Origin: Phragmites australis
Lineage: Eukaryota; Streptophyta; Magnoliopsida; Poales; Poaceae
NCBI RefSeq assembly: GCF_958298935.1
Contig: NC_084927.1
Span: 33,120,001-33,184,000 of the forward strand
Reading direction: 5' to 3'
DNA length: 64,000 bases
The translations under genes and the position numbers were made by a program. Of the stretch, positions 1 to 12,999 are shown one piece after another. How positions within the stretch are numbered: position 1 is the stretch's first letter; every line of letters begins with the position of its first letter. Below the pieces are notes generated by a model. The model did not search any database and had not been told where the DNA came from. It saw only the letters and a list, made by a program, of their open reading frames with translations.

Positions 1-162
1 TCTCATGAATTTTGGCGAGGCAACACCATCTCATATATTTATAATTTTTTTACAAATACTAATATAACTTGTAAATGTACTTATATATTTATATCATGAC
101 ACATACATATATTTCGGTGTTATACCATCTGTTATTAAAAGAAAATTTAATATTAGTAACGC

Positions 163-1380
163 TGTCGGAGGGTAAACTCTTCGAGCGGGGATCCGGAGGA
201 ACCCCTTTGAGTTTCAGTTGGGTGATAATTCTGAATCCGCTTTGCAGGTGAAATAAATGGGCATAAATGAGATACATGTGGAATGAAAAGGTCGGATGCA
301 GGAAAGAGTAAATGCTCAGTGGATTTTTAGACAGGTTCGGGCCGCACTGAGCGTAACACCCTACTCCTGTGTGTATGCTATAAATGCTCTGAGAATATCT
401 CTATGAGTATCCGCTAAGTTACAAGAATATTTATCTAGTCTAAAGCTTCGTGCTCCTTGTTTTTCGGTGCTCGTCCTCAGTTCGTATTCAACTTGTCTCC
501 TGTCGAACTTTACTTCGTCTTCCCTTTCTCCGGGAAGCCCGCCCTGAATATATACCCGCCAAGGCGGTGGCGTGCCCAGAAAGGATGGCGTGAGTTCCAA
601 GACGCCATAAATGGAAAGCAACCATCATGGGCTGCTGCGCGAGGTGACGGGGAGAGTCGAAAACGCGTCCCCGTCCGGTCTTATTCGTCATCATGCCGTT
701 TTTCAACGAGTGCCGCGGGGAGGGCTCACCGAGCAGCCACTGAGCAGCCCGGCGTGCCCGCCCGGTCAGAGCAGGTCTGACACAGCATGGCGGCAGGCAG
801 GATGCCTCGAGCTCTGCAACGTTATCTCGAGACGTGCCGGATGATGCGCGATGGGATTCGTGCATTAAATGTCCCCACGCCTCCCCACCAGACCGTAGTA
901 TGAACTAATAGCAAGCGTGAGGGGGAGCAGTTAGAAGTGACAGGCCACACGCCCTCTTAAATGCAGCATCAGGCCTCTCACCAGCCGACACCTCACCGCT
1001 GGGCTTCTGTGGGTGCCACTGGTGAAGGACTTCTCAAGCCCTCGGGGAACCGAGTGCTTGGGGGTCACTGTTTGCCGCCACGAGCACTCTCTCCCAGATA
1101 TGCCTTTTCTTGATCCTCAGGGAACTGAGTACTCGGGGACCACTGTTCACGCCCCCGAGCACTCTCTCCCGGAACTGACTGTTCCGGTCATCGGGGAACC
1201 GAGTACTCGGGGGTCACTGTTCGTGACCCCGAGCACCTTCTCCCGGGATTTGGTCTATTCGGGTCATCGGGAAACTCGGATACTCAGGGACCACTGTTCA
1301 TAGCCCCGAGCACCCTCTCCCGGGACTTAGTCTTCTCGTGCCTCGGAGAGATAACCCCCGCGGGAGGGCGCCACGTGACA
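163..1380 (+). mobile_element. Gypsy-like LTR fragment, 3' end not resolved
   Basis: The sequence starts with TGTCGGAGGG and follows the same order of blocks as the complete solo LTR at 31577-32984: a shared stretch with 'gttcgg(g)c(c)cgcac..gcgtaacacc', then 'actcctgtgtg', then a GC-rich segment and a four-copy tandem array. The matching 3' end of that LTR (ending ACCGACA) is not seen here, and no duplication of the 5 bases before the start (AACGC) was found near 1380. I therefore call it a diverged or 3'-truncated LTR of the same family. The family assignment (Ty3/Gypsy-like) is inferred from LTR style and not from coding sequence. The bases 1-162 before it hold nothing I recognise. Confidence 0.65.
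1035..1345. repeat. Four-copy ~75-bp tandem array inside LTR
   Basis: A motif close to 'cggggaaccgagt(a/g)ctcggg' recurs at about 1043, 1118, 1192 and 1268, giving spacings of about 75, 74 and 76 bases. Each unit ends in 'cccgagcac(t/c)..ctcccgg'. The units have diverged more than those of the sister LTR at 32515-32805, which has the same four-copy design with a 73-base period. Confidence 0.8.
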
Positions 1381-1795
1381 CTCTACTGTTCTGACCTCAA
1401 AACTCGAAGATCCCTGATTCTTGTGTCACCAACAAAGGCACATAAAAAATACAATCGCCTCAAATAATAATCCATGAGGTTGTGATGGATGACATCGTTC
1501 CATTTCTTAAACCAAATTTATGAGCAAGGAATGAGGTTGCGATGGAAGGCATGGTCCCGACGTATACGCTTTGAGGTCTACTGTACAAATATGACAAGCC
1601 TACATGAAACTCATAATTGTGATGTATACAACTCCCTCTTTGCCCTCTTTACCCTTTCTTGTATTTGAAAAGGTCAGCGTCGTTTTGCGAGGGAAGCAAA
1701 TCAATGAGGTGATGTGTAGGTTTTCGTACCAAACGTCGACGTTGCTTTGTTTATTTAGTTTTTGGATGGTTCGTGGATCCAGATTTTATTATTTA
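1381..1795. other. Unassigned spacer
   Basis: No gene, RNA or complete mobile element is recognised between the LTR fragment and the MITE. Short open frames here show no codon-usage or motif support. Confidence 0.4.
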
Positions 1796-2030
1796 GGCTA
1801 ACTCCAACAGTGACTTCAAATTTGCAGAATCTAGTGTTACATTACTCTGCGGTATACTGTAACACTAAAAAAATCAGCTTAACTGTAGCAGGACTGTAGC
1901 AATACTGTACCATTACTGTTAATAGAGTAGCTGCTAGAGATAAAAAAATAAGAGATATTGTAATAGTGATAGTGGATATTGTAATAGTATTTTTAGGATG
2001 AAAATTTGAGATAGCTGCTGGAGATGATCT
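1796..2030. mobile_element. MITE with ~25-bp inverted ends
   Basis: The left end 'ggctaactccaacag' is matched in inverted orientation by the right end 'ctgctggagatgatct', and the similarity continues into 'caaattt/aaatttg'. The interior is AT-rich and non-coding. The short length, inverted ends and interior fit a non-autonomous DNA transposon of a kind common in grasses. I could not define a target-site duplication, so the superfamily is open. Confidence 0.6.
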
Positions 2031-2040
2031 TATCAGAGTC

Positions 2041-2582
2041 CAGACGGATTTGTTTTTTCGTTTTATAGAGTATGATAAAAAAACTAAAAAAATTAGATTC
2101 ACTATTTTTTTTAAATTATTTATTTATAAATTTATTAGTACTTAGTATATTTATTTAATTATAGGGGAAATAGTGATACTTTCATGCATACACATAATTT
2201 CACCATGTAGACAACAATAATACAAATCTAACTAAATTTGTTTTATATTTTTTTTAAGTTCTAAATATTTTCCTATGCATTTTAGATTATTTCAACCAAT
2301 TTATAGATATAAATATTATTCCTTTCGCTATTTTTCAAGAATTATGGGAAAAAATATGTGTATGTATATATATACACATACGTACACACATGAGTAGCTA
2401 CAGTAACTTGACCCAAGAATTAGGTCAGTCCTTGCCAAGGGCCAAAATTGAAGTAAATCTGAAGGCATGTTACTGTAGCTATCGATCATCTATTGCATAC
2501 ATTAAACGGACAAGAATGAAGCAATTCCCAGGCAAGGTACTATAGGCGCTTTTTATATAGGTCTCACATATGTATTCATATA

Positions 2583-2627
<45 letters not shown>

Positions 2628-2936
2628 GTACACATATTTTTTGAAATTTCAGAAAAATAGCGAAAAAATAATAGTTATATTAATAAATCGACTAAAGTAA
2701 TCTAAAATGTATAAGAAAATACCTAAGACTAAAAAAATATGAAATGAAATTAGTTACATGTTAAATTTATGTGCATATATAGAAGTACCACTGTTACCCT
2801 CTTAATTAAATGAATGCGTTAAATATTGATAAACTCATAGGTAAATATTAAAATGTCTACAAAATAGTGAATTTAATTTTTCAAATTTTTTTATCATGCT
2901 ATGTAATAAAAAAAAGCAGACGCATCAATGCGCTAG
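2041..2936. repeat. Large foldback element, ~330-bp arms
   Basis: The left arm (about 2041-2370) is the reverse complement of the right arm (about 2600-2936) with substitutions and small indels. Examples are 'gagtatgataaaaaa' against 'ttttttatcatgctatg', 'cattttagatta' against 'taatctaaaatg', and 'tttcgctatttttc' against 'gaaaaatagcgaaa'. The unpaired centre (about 2390-2580) has its own short inverted repeat, 'agctacagtaac' and 'gttactgtagct'. No transposase is present. This is most likely a foldback or MITE-type element, and its transcript would form a very long hairpin. Confidence 0.75.
2589..2625. repeat. (TA)n microsatellite
   Basis: An almost pure TA run lies at the inner edge of the right arm of the foldback. 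It is partly matched by 'tgtatatatataca' at the inner edge of the left arm. Confidence 0.95.
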
Positions 2937-5159
2937 TATACTTAATAGACTAGGTCCACGGAATTCAACCATGACCTCACTGTTTTTTATGTCAGTCTTG
3001 TTCTCAGACTCTCAGTGTTGACGTGTCATCACTCATTTCGCTATTCAACCTGGCTAGGGTAGTACAGTATTTACTCTCAGTGTTGTTCAACGTCATGTCG
3101 ATCGCAACAGCATTATGGAGTCTGTGTATCTTGTTCCGTAGTGAGGTACATGAACATCCCCCATTTTGGTCTACAATGACTTTGACCATAAATATATACG
3201 AAAATTTATATTTAACAAAAAAAATTATATTAGTAGGTTTTCATGAAATTTTTTCAAATAACTATATATTTTAATATCTTTGAATAACAAATGCTTAGGA
3301 AAAGCAATGGTCGAAGATATGTATTGGAGAGCATGTTGAAATCTAAAACTACAAGTGAGATGGGAAGTGGTGTCTTGGAAGACGGAAATAGAAAAATCAT
3401 ATTAATTTGATAAAAAGTGAAGTGCAAAATAGATGATTGTAAAACACAAAAGATTACATATACAGGTTGTTTCCCTCTGGACGAAACACATGCTTTGTGG
3501 AGAAGTATTGATGTTAGAATTCTTTGAAAATTTTCATGTTACTAAGATATTCATAGGAATCTTTTAATGATCAATCCTCTATTTAGAGGAGGCCCACCGA
3601 AAACATATATATTTAGAGCCCCTTGATAACATATGAATGATACAACACAGGAAAAAAAGACATACATCTTTAGTAGAAATGTAAGTGCAAAATAGGTGAT
3701 TACCAAACACAGCAAAATCACAAAAATAATCAACGCGTAGAAAAACAATACGTGAAATAGAGGACATAGGTTAACACGAAGAAAACTTTTGATGAGGTTG
3801 AATGTTAGGTTAGAATTGTTTCAAAAATCATATAGAACAAACTATTTATAGTATCAAGAACAGTGACTAAAGGGGTGAATATATGTCTTATAAATTTATT
3901 GCAAAATAGATGATATACTCCTTATTCACCTAACGCTCCTCAAAAACACACAAACTAAAGTATAAACTTTAGAAAGATAAAGGGAGAAAAAAGTTTCAAG
4001 ACAACATAATTCTATAGACAGAATATGAATTATAGGCTCTATTTAAGATCATTAAATATGTCTTTGAACACAAAAACTTGACACTTAAACGAAGAACAAA
4101 ATAAAAGGACAATCACCAAAAGAAGCAAATCTCTAAGTTGATGGTTTAGAGACAAGATGATTCAAGATTCTCTCCAATACATGAATATAAATGTTTATAC
4201 CTCTAGCAACAAAAAGAAAAACTTCTAAAGATTGAAAAATCACAGCTTAAAAGTAAAAACAAAATTTAACAAGAAAATCACAACTGAAAAAAGAAAACTT
4301 GTAAACTTACTAGGAAACCAATAAAGAGACTAGAAGGAGGGAAATTCAAACATATGCAAAAATATAAACTTCTACTCAAAGATCTGCCTTATTTTAGACG
4401 AATTATAAGGAATTTTCTCTCAAAAACTCTCACTTATTACATAGGCTAAGTACTCCATCTTTCTCACCTCTAAAACCCTAACACTAGGCTCTCAAATAGG
4501 TGGCACAATAGACTCAAGTGGTTAGTTTTTACTCTCCCACAACCATACCCCTCTATTTATAAGCCTAGAAAACTTGATTAGCTTGTTACCAAAGTACCTC
4601 TCTTGTAGTACACTCATACTACCACCGAGGATATTTTGGTTTATTTCTTGCTTCGTCCATCGAACGACCGCGATGTCTTCACGACTTAACTTCGTCTCGA
4701 CACAAACTTCACGATAGTGCCACATACTCCTCCAATATTTCTATGGTTTTAAGGCCCAACCGTGAAACCCTTTGCACGTTTCTCAAAGCGTGACTCGCTA
4801 CTTGCTTACACCTTAAGCAATCGCTCTGATATCCACACGTCTACCCCGTCTTGCGATCCTGATCCACTCAGTCATTGAAGTGTGGCATGCTGATAAAGTT
4901 TAGAGGAAGCTCATACACACTTGAGAAGATATACAAACAACCAAAGTACTTAAATTGATTATCTGAGGCAACTAAGCACAAGATTAGTATGTGATTAGTG
5001 CTTATAGACCTAGAGAGAGTATTGCTAGGTGATGGCTGCCTAGAGAATGGATCATGAAGTGATCCTAACTTGTACCAAGAGGTATACCGGCACCTTGAAG
5101 TCTTGGTGACTCACCGGTATCTTGGGATTTGATGGTTCAAGCTTGTTGACCTTCCAAAT
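2937..5159. other. AT-rich intergenic DNA, no gene recognised
   Basis: The stretch is AT-rich with only short open frames. Related phrases such as 'gcaaaataggtgat' recur at about 3428, 3689 and 3901, which suggests old repetitive DNA, but no terminal structure could be defined. Confidence 0.5.
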
Positions 5160-5700
5160 TGGTATGTAGCAGCGGCAAAACATGTGTACAGGGACGTGGA
5201 AACCCTTGCCCCTTGGTGGCTCAAGCTTCGAAGTGATCGCGGTGTTAAATGACCAGAAAAGAGTTTAGTAGTGAGACCTTACCTTGGTAGCTTATCCGGC
5301 TTGAAGCCTTGCTTTGGTGGCTCATCCGGCTTGAAGTTTTGCCTTGGTGGCTCAAGAGTCATGACCTGGTGTCGATCGAGAGTATATTCTTGGTGAAGCT
5401 ACAACGTGGACCAGGGGTGGCATTTATACTATCGATACCATATAAAAATCCCTTGTACCGAGTTTGCCTCTCTACCTTATTTACGTTTCCGCATTTACTT
5501 TCTTGCAATTTACCTAACTAGTATAAGTTGCATCCTCTTGAGTGGTAGAGTAAACACACTAGATAAATATAGAACACTTTTAGATAGAAATTGAGATAGA
5601 TTTATCTTGTAAAATTTTCGGTGCTAATTAGGTTTGAAGTGTCATAATTCACCCTCTCTTAGGCCGTCATCGTTCCTCACAACCCGCTTAGCCTCGATCA
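5160..5700 (+). mobile_element. Copia-type LTR tail fragment, plus orientation
   Basis: The segment around 5300-5690 is the approximate reverse complement of 55790-56120. Shared marks include 'cttggtggctcaagagtcatg', 'gcatttatactatcgatacc', 'ctctaccttatttacgtt', 'cttgcaatttacct', 'gtggtagagtaaacacactag' and 'ttgagatagatttatctt'. It runs into 'aattcaccctctcttaggc', a phrase common near the LTR or leader boundary of grass Copia elements of the Sirevirus type. No gag or pol reading frame follows. The family name is inferred; the repeat relationship is visible in the sequence. Confidence 0.55.
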
Positions 5701-7718
5701 TCTGCCGTCGATCATCAAGTTGTATATGTCACATGCATAACAGGAGACAAGCAAACATATTTCTCTAACTCCAACTCCAGTTAATCCATAATAAAAATGA
5801 TCAGACTAAGCTCAAACAATCTAAAACTCGACAAACTAAATCGACAATCTTATCAATTACTCATCATATTTCAACTTTGTTTCTCGGTGTTCCATCTTAC
5901 TATCATTGGATTTATATAAACCCACTTTTCTGTTTCAAAAGGAATTCATAGGAAAAAAATTCTTCAGATTCAAATACTTTGAAATTCCTTCAGTTCGATC
6001 ACTTTAGAACACATTAATGAAAGACATGCATAAATAGCAAAACAAAACAAAACTACAGAAATGACTGTTTGAATAGAATGTAGAAAAATACAAAGTCGTT
6101 TTAATTTCTTATGGGATGAATCACTCCGTAGGAACTTCATGTCCATTCGTTACTTGTTATCGATTTCTTTTTTTCCCCACGTTTTAAATTTCATACTTTT
6201 TTCTTCGTTCCAAAGATCTTGTTGTTAACACTCGCTACTATGACTCGAAAACTAGTGGCACATGCTGAGTAAGGTCGCAACTAGCAACAGTAATATCGAT
6301 GAGCAGCTGTCAAATATGAGTGCTATACATCGGCACAACGTACTAGATGTAACTAGACCTCTCTGACGTTTCATAATCTCTACTGCATCCCCGCAGCGAT
6401 CTGCACAGTGCAAGACATTTGAGAGAGCGAATCCCGGTTAACCAATCCAGGAGTAGTAACAACTGACCCAAGACTAAGAGTGATCTTACTTAGCACCTTC
6501 CCTCAGTAGCGGATCTAAAATCAAAATATCTGAGTATTTTATTTATTAGATAAGAGATTCGAATATATTACTTACTAAGCTAAAGAATATTCTATAGACC
6601 TGATACTTATAATGTATCACTGAAAAAACTAAGATTATTTGATGTTCTATACACCTCACCTTTACGTAGGTCCGACCCTGCCTTCACTACTAATCACCCT
6701 CCCCGGTATAAATATTTGTGCTAACAAACAGAAAGAGGCGCCTCAGCTAACTGCCTAACTCGAGTGCTTGGCATTGTACCGGAGCGACCCAGCTTGAGCA
6801 TAACAACATTCGTATTGATTAGGAGTGCAAGTTAATTATTTTAAGGATACCTATCAACTATTTTTAGTTCAACTAATAACATTATTTTTAAAATATATAT
6901 ATTTTTATAGAAAATTAGTATTATTGGTTGAATTAAGATGTGTCGGTACTCGGTAGGTACTCTTAGTTTATTTAATTTGTATTTTTGGTGTTGACGTCGG
7001 TCCATGTACTGTAGATGAAAACAAAATAGATATTTTCTAACTATTCGACCGTCCGAAGGGGTTAGAGGTAAATATGTAATGACCGATATCTGTATCCGAC
7101 ACTGTTTAATACTATCCGTTCGTATCCGATCTGATATCTAAAGTATCTGAAGTATTCGAATGTTAGGTGTTATAAGAAAACATATTGTGATTTCATTTAA
7201 AAATATGATAATATATAGGTAGATTATTATATATTTGTAAACAGATAATACTAAATACTTTTATTTTCACATCTTATCAATAACTCTCTTATTGTGCTCA
7301 CTTTGATTACATCAATATACTATTTAATATGATGTGTGAGGATATAAATGAAATGAGAAATCTCTATTTATCCGATCATCCGAAGAGATTTGAAGCAAAT
7401 ATGTGATGATCAATATCCATATTCGACACTGTTCAATACTATCTGTGTATTCGACTCCAACACTGTTTGATACTATTTGTATCCTATTCCGACACTATAC
7501 GATTTCAAAATATCCGAACTACTCTTCCCAGTCCCGTGCCAGAGATTTGATACTATTAGCAACAACTCCTCTAGATTTTCTTTGACTTCAAAAAAAGAGC
7601 TCTGTTGCTTAGTAACTGAAAAAAACTATGAAACCTTATAGTGATAAAAAGTTTTCATATTTGATGATATATTATTATCAACCCTGAAAGAAAGAGGTTT
7701 CGGTGGTTAGTAACTGAT
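5701..7718. other. Unassigned AT-rich spacer with decayed repeats
   Basis: No gene is recognised. A phrase of about 100 bases at 7046-7150 ('ccgaaggggttagaggtaa', 'gaccgatatctgtatccgac') recurs in diverged form at 7378-7510 ('ccgaagagatttgaagcaa', 'gatcaatatccatattcgac'). These look like two copies of an old dispersed or tandem repeat. Confidence 0.5.
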
Positions 7719-7721
7719 TAA

Positions 7722-8524
7722 GGGTGTGTTTGGTTAGAGTTCGAAGTTAGATGGGATATGGCTATCCATGTTTTTTTTATAGGTTGATCAAATTTTCTAT
7801 TTAGTTGGTAGATTAGAGTGGATAGAATGAGTCAGTTTTATATTCGGTTGGTAGGATTAGAGTAGATAGAATGATCCATTTATATTTATATATATTCCAT
7901 AAGCATTTGGATAAATTTGTGTATGTTTGAATTTATTTAAATTCAAATTAAATTAAAAAGAGAATATTACATGAAATATAAAAATACATATAAATATAAC
8001 ATTACAAAGGAACTCAGTTTTTCACCAAATAAACTAGGGTTAGAAATATTTTTATAAATTAATATATCACATGAGAATAATATTAGTGAACTTTTTTCAG
8101 ATTTTTGGGAATTTATCTGAGGCTTTAAAAATTTCAACAATTTACAAAAGTAGGTTTTTTTAGAATTTTAATTAAATATTGACTTATGTTTTTTGATCAA
8201 ACTGATTAAAACGGGTTGTTAGTGAACTTCAGTTTACACATGAATACATTTAGAATTTCTAGACTATTTTTATACTTTTAAATAAAATCGAGAGTTAATT
8301 AAAAATTATGAACGCACACAGCATGAGCGCACGAGCACGGACTACGTGATGAGCGAAGCTGGATGATTCCGTCCGATCGATTTCAGCTGGATGAGCCCAC
8401 CTAGAATATTAGAAAATATTCTATTATCCCTAATCGCTCTATCCAATCCATACATCTGACTAAACAGCAAGAAAAGTGAATAGCCCATCTCCTAATAGAC
8501 TCATCTACCCATCCAAACACACGC
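7722..8524. mobile_element. Tourist-like (PIF/Harbinger) MITE, 803 bp
   Basis: The left end GGGTGTGTTTGG and the right end CCAAACACACGC are inverted copies. The element is flanked directly by TAA on both sides (7719-7721 and 8525-8527), the 3-bp target-site duplication typical of PIF/Harbinger and Tourist elements. The interior is AT-rich, has no transposase and contains subterminal phrases such as 'gatagaatga'. A second member of the family seems to begin at about 63904 and runs off the window. Confidence 0.85.
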
Positions 8525-8534
8525 TAACTAGCTA

Positions 8535-8642
8535 GCCAAAGCTCGGTGAGCCTGGGTGTGGGTGGTAAGTTGTATAATCCACCGAAGCTGCAGAGGTTCG
8601 ATCTCAGTCAGGGGTTTAACCGTGTCAAAAAAAAAAAAAAAA
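8535..8642 (+). mobile_element. SINE-like retroelement with B box and poly(A)
   Basis: The segment contains GGTTCGATCTC at 8595-8605, which fits an RNA polymerase III B box, a weak A-box-like 'tggtaagttg' about 35 bases before it, and a terminal A-tract at 8627-8642. This is the layout of a short tRNA-derived SINE inserted beside the Tourist MITE. Possible flanking duplications around 'gctagc' are weak. It has no tRNA cloverleaf and is not called as a tRNA gene. Confidence 0.45.
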
Positions 8643-8742
8643 TTTGCTAGCTTTGCTGCTGTCGGAACCGCCCTTTCAAACGTTGTTTTCCACCATTGGC
8701 CAAGAGCTCGTACATTTATACTGAAGAAGTAGATGAGCAACT

Positions 8743-11700
8743 ATTTGAGTAGAAACGTTAAATGACCCCGCACTAGGCTCGAACCTGTTCATAGAACATC
8801 AAAACCGCTCAACATTTTCTTTAAGGACGACTCAACAATTCTAATTAGAATAAGGTATAAGTTGAAGAATCAAACTGCTTTCTTTTTTTCCTTTTTTGTT
8901 TGAAAAAAAACAGTTTTCTTTTTTCTTTTTCGAAAAGCTGCTTTTGGAAAGATGAAGGTCTCCCCAAGTAGGGCCTAACTACGTGGAAGGCTGGCTTGTT
9001 CTGGCTCCAGAGGAGGCCAGAATTGGCCTACTTCGTTGAAAGGTGAGACCCTTTACTCTCTAGGCCGGGCCACCGGTCGGAATCCGGCGCTTGTGTGCCA
9101 TTGGACCTTGGCTACCTGCAAGGCATCACTGCAGGAAATCTCCTAAAATTTCCTACTGTACTTCGTCAGTCGTCACTATGAAGCGGGGTGGCACTACAGC
9201 TTATCTGCCAAATCGCCACTGCAGATCGAGCAGCGGTATTTTACTCGTAACAATCCGTACCATGATTAGGTAACCCACCACTGCACAGATCAATAATTAA
9301 GTGGGGGCGATACGTCATCTGCTGAGCATAAGCACATTTGCCAACTGACGTCCCAGTTAACCACCCTTCTGATCGCATGTTCCCTCAGCAACCAACAGGC
9401 CCTAGTAGGCCAGCACGATCAGCAGAGGATGGGTTCCTCTCCATTAAAATCCATGAACCTTGCTGAGGTGAATACCGCTTTTGAGCCAGGCAGTGGCTTG
9501 TCCAGCGGCAGTATATGACTAAACACGATCTCCGGGTTCCCATGTCTCTCTCAGTCTATCTACTTACCACTTGCTTTATACAACTAGCTAGAATTTGGTG
9601 AGTTCACCATCATGCATCAGATTGTCTAATCAGGAAACCGCAGTACCTAACGAAAGTGCGGCAAATAATTGGTGATAGGCGGCACTAGTTAATCAAGTAG
9701 ATTTGGGTGGCATGGTGGTCACACCTGTGGACGTAGCCACACTAAAATGAGATCTAAGCATAGATCTAGCAAGTATACTACCACTTGCTGTAGTAGCAAG
9801 TTGTAGCAGTAGCAGCCATGGGAATCCTAAGGCTGGTCTCCTGGATTCCAACCGGCCCGGGGTACACGCTGGCCGGAGAGACACAGAGGTGGACGGACCC
9901 CATGATTCCTCGGCCGCAACCTCCCATTTCTTGATCTCCTGCTTCAGAGCTCATACGGATTGGCCTGGTTTGCCTTCGGAGCTTGAGCAGGGATAGGTCT
10001 GCTTCTCTGCAATCTTTGGGTTTCAAACAAGTATTTCCTCTCTGCTGAACGGACGAACTGAAGAGGAGTTTTACGAGAGATCATCAAATTGACAGAGTTA
10101 CAGAAAGTTTGTGCCGTATTACACTTTCCAGTTTCTACTGAAATTAACCACTGAGATTTAAATTAAAAAAGCACAGATGAAAGGAGAATCATGCGATGAT
10201 CGAGCTAGCAAAGGTGCATTTCCTCACGGGAATACGCTCCTCCTTTTCCTGTCGGGCGTGACAAGCAAGGTGCCGGGAAATCAGGCTAATGCAGTTTCAA
10301 AAATGCCTCAATCGGCGTAATTTATGTTTGCCTTTGCATCGCTGACTCTCACTGACTGTCAGTTTCTGATTTCGTTTAGGCCATACTTATTTTAATAATG
10401 ATTATTATACGGCTTATGTTTCTCAATTTTACCTGTGTCGTAGTTACATCAACATGCATGTATGTTTTTAGATATTGAATGGTCCTTCAGACTGTCAGCA
10501 ATGACTAAGCTCGCAATCCGTGATTGGAAGATGGCATGTAAATCTTTGACGTGAGCCTTTGAGGCCACAGCTCCGATTGCATCCGAATTGCTTGTGTTTT
10601 ATCTGACCTACAAGCTTCTCACCATCTTTGTGACATGTAGGTAAAATATGAGTAACGATATCGGACTCACGGCTGATACATAGATTTGTGAGTCCATTCC
10701 ATGTATTTCCAAACTGAGTTATCGAGATCTTGAGCTGTAATGCCCGATTTGATCCCTGAGAAGCCATGTTAAAATGTGTCATAGCTTATCATTTGTGATG
10801 AGTAATTGACATTGTATGGTTTAGAGTTTGAGTTGAAATGTAGGATTTTAGGATTATATGAACATGTCTATTTGTTGCAATGCATGTTTTTTTATGGAAT
10901 GGCATGTAGGTATATGTATGTGCATGTAATGCATGGAGATGGTTATGTGACTAAATGGAGTTGATGACATGTGATGGATGTTATATTGTGGATTTGAAGA
11001 AATGTGTTTTCTTGTCTCATGATGTGTAGTTCAATGGAATCAACATGACGGTCAATGACGAAGAGGATTGGGACTAAGTGAGGACGCTTAGGGCCTGACG
11101 ATTGAGATGCCAGATGAAGTCATGGGTGATCCACATGATACACATAGAGAGGTAAAGAAGCACCGGATGTTTGATTAAGATGGAGGGTTGATCAAGTCAA
11201 ATACAATCGGGGATAGTGCAAGTGATGAGGCTGTCAATGGGAATGAAAGTGGGAGAGACTTTGCCGATGTGGAGGATCATATGATGATGTGACATTGCAT
11301 CAAAATCAGGAAGACTTGCTTTAGGTGGAGGCAAGCGGTAAATCACGTTTTGAGAAACATGCAAGACGGTTTGACAATTTAACCTCAAAACCGTGTATGA
11401 TGGATAGTGGTGCATGTGGCTATCGTGAGGCTTGTGTCGGTGTGAATTTATGTCGTCAAGATCCCGATGGCGTCCGGGCAAAGGAAAAAGAGTTGAACAA
11501 AAACATCTTTATGGAATGGTATGCGTGTGTTGATGTAGGGGCATTTTGGGGATGTCAAAAAAAATCCAAGAAGATAAGGTGAGAGGACTCATTGTGCTGC
11601 CACTTTGAGGCTTCCATTTTTGTTGTGGAGATACGGTTCGAGAGAAGTGAGGAAGGAGAGAAAGAGATGAAGAGAGGAGATCGCTCTTGTGCCTGAGCTT

Positions 11701-12742
11701 GTTATCATCCTTAGATTTGTAGGGTGCCAATGAATGGTTGTAAACAATGTCTATCCAAGTGCAATATATAACCCAAATTAGTCCATTCATGCATCTTCAT
11801 GTTTTGCTTGGTCATCTCTTTGTTCTTGAGTTGATTTCTTGAGTTATTGCCTCCCTCTTGTTGTGTTTCTTTGATCCTTTGTGATTTCTGTGATGTAAGT
11901 GGCCGGATGTCATCTCTATATTCAAATCCATCCATCATCACAAGTATGTATCTTATTGAGAGTTTAGGAGATTTTTCTCAGTTTTGGCCTTTTTATGATG
12001 ACTCTTGTTTTTCTTGTTCCCTTTGTTTTGATGGTGTTAGTGTTGTGTTTTTACGACCCATGACCAGTGAGATGTAGGTCCATAACACCTAGTGTGTCCA
12101 TCTCTCATGAGCTCACAAGAAATTGAACTTTTTCAGTATTGCCTTAGAATTATCAATCTTGAAAAAGCTTCAAATTTCTCATGATCCAGAGTTGATTCTT
12201 GTTGAAAAATGATCTTAGAACTCATATCCACTTCTCCTCCAAGTTTTATGAGATTTGGAGTTTATGTGGATAGGTTTTTAGAAAGACTCGGGTTGCATTT
12301 GTGATTTTTCTGTTTCCTGAGGAAGGATGTTCTGGTTCCAAGGGTGGATGTTCCCGTCTTCGTTCCAATCTTCGTTATAGTCTCCTGCCTCTGCAATCTT
12401 GTTCTCACCATCGTTTTGGTCTTTGGACAGATGTTTCGGTCCCAAAGATGGATGTTCCGATCCTATTAATTTTGTGGTTGTTTTTCAAAACTTCTTCGAC
12501 TTGCTCTCTTTAGCTTCTTCCGCTACTTTTGATGATGTTTTAAGAGATATCTAGTTTATTTCTTAAGTTCATTAGGCTCTTATACCTAAGTGAAGTTAGC
12601 CGGCCAGAGAAGAGGTGTGTTGGGTGACAATTAAGAAAGATCATTCAAAAATTTAGTGAGACTCTTATTCAGACTCATCTAGTCATCTTTATTGGTCCTT
12701 TAATCCTCAACCAAAACGTATTAAAGTTTTGACATTTCCATT
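8743..12742. other. Four kb without a recognisable gene
   Basis: Several open frames of 60-95 codons occur on both strands, but none shows a known motif or consistent coding signal. A GC-richer patch at 9690-10040 could be an old gene fragment and was not recognised. At 12300-12470 phrases like 'ggatgttc(t/c)(g/c)g' repeat in a way reminiscent of grass LTR sequence, but no boundaries could be set. Confidence 0.45.
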
Positions 12743-12977
12743 TGTGAGCGAGCAAAGTTGCACTATATTTGATTGATTGAAAAACAGAGTACACGAGTTA
12801 CATATACATAGAACAAAATAAAACATGTGAATGCATGATCCCACAGAAGAGAAAAGGTCATGCGTGTAGGAAGCCAAGGCACTAGCAGCCATTTGCATAC
12901 GAGGCGATGAGCATGCAGACCTAGGCATGGAAGGCTAACAGACCAACACCAGACTAGGAAAGAAATCCTATCTAACA
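12743..12977 (-). repeat. 3' LTR of the deleted Copia element
   Basis: It pairs with 13710-13946. Shared phrases include 'ttgattgattgaaaaacag', 'gagaaaaggtcat' and 'tttgcatacgaggcga'. The plus-strand ends are TGTGAGC and CTAACA. Confidence 0.9.
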
Positions 12978-12999
12978 CGCCCTCGTAGTCGGAATGACG

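Noticed and set aside
2589..2625. TA run as a promoter TATA cluster
   Set aside because: It is a plain microsatellite within a foldback arm and no gene follows.
8535..8642. Possible tRNA gene
   Set aside because: A B box is present but no cloverleaf or full-length tRNA can be drawn. The A-tail points to a SINE.
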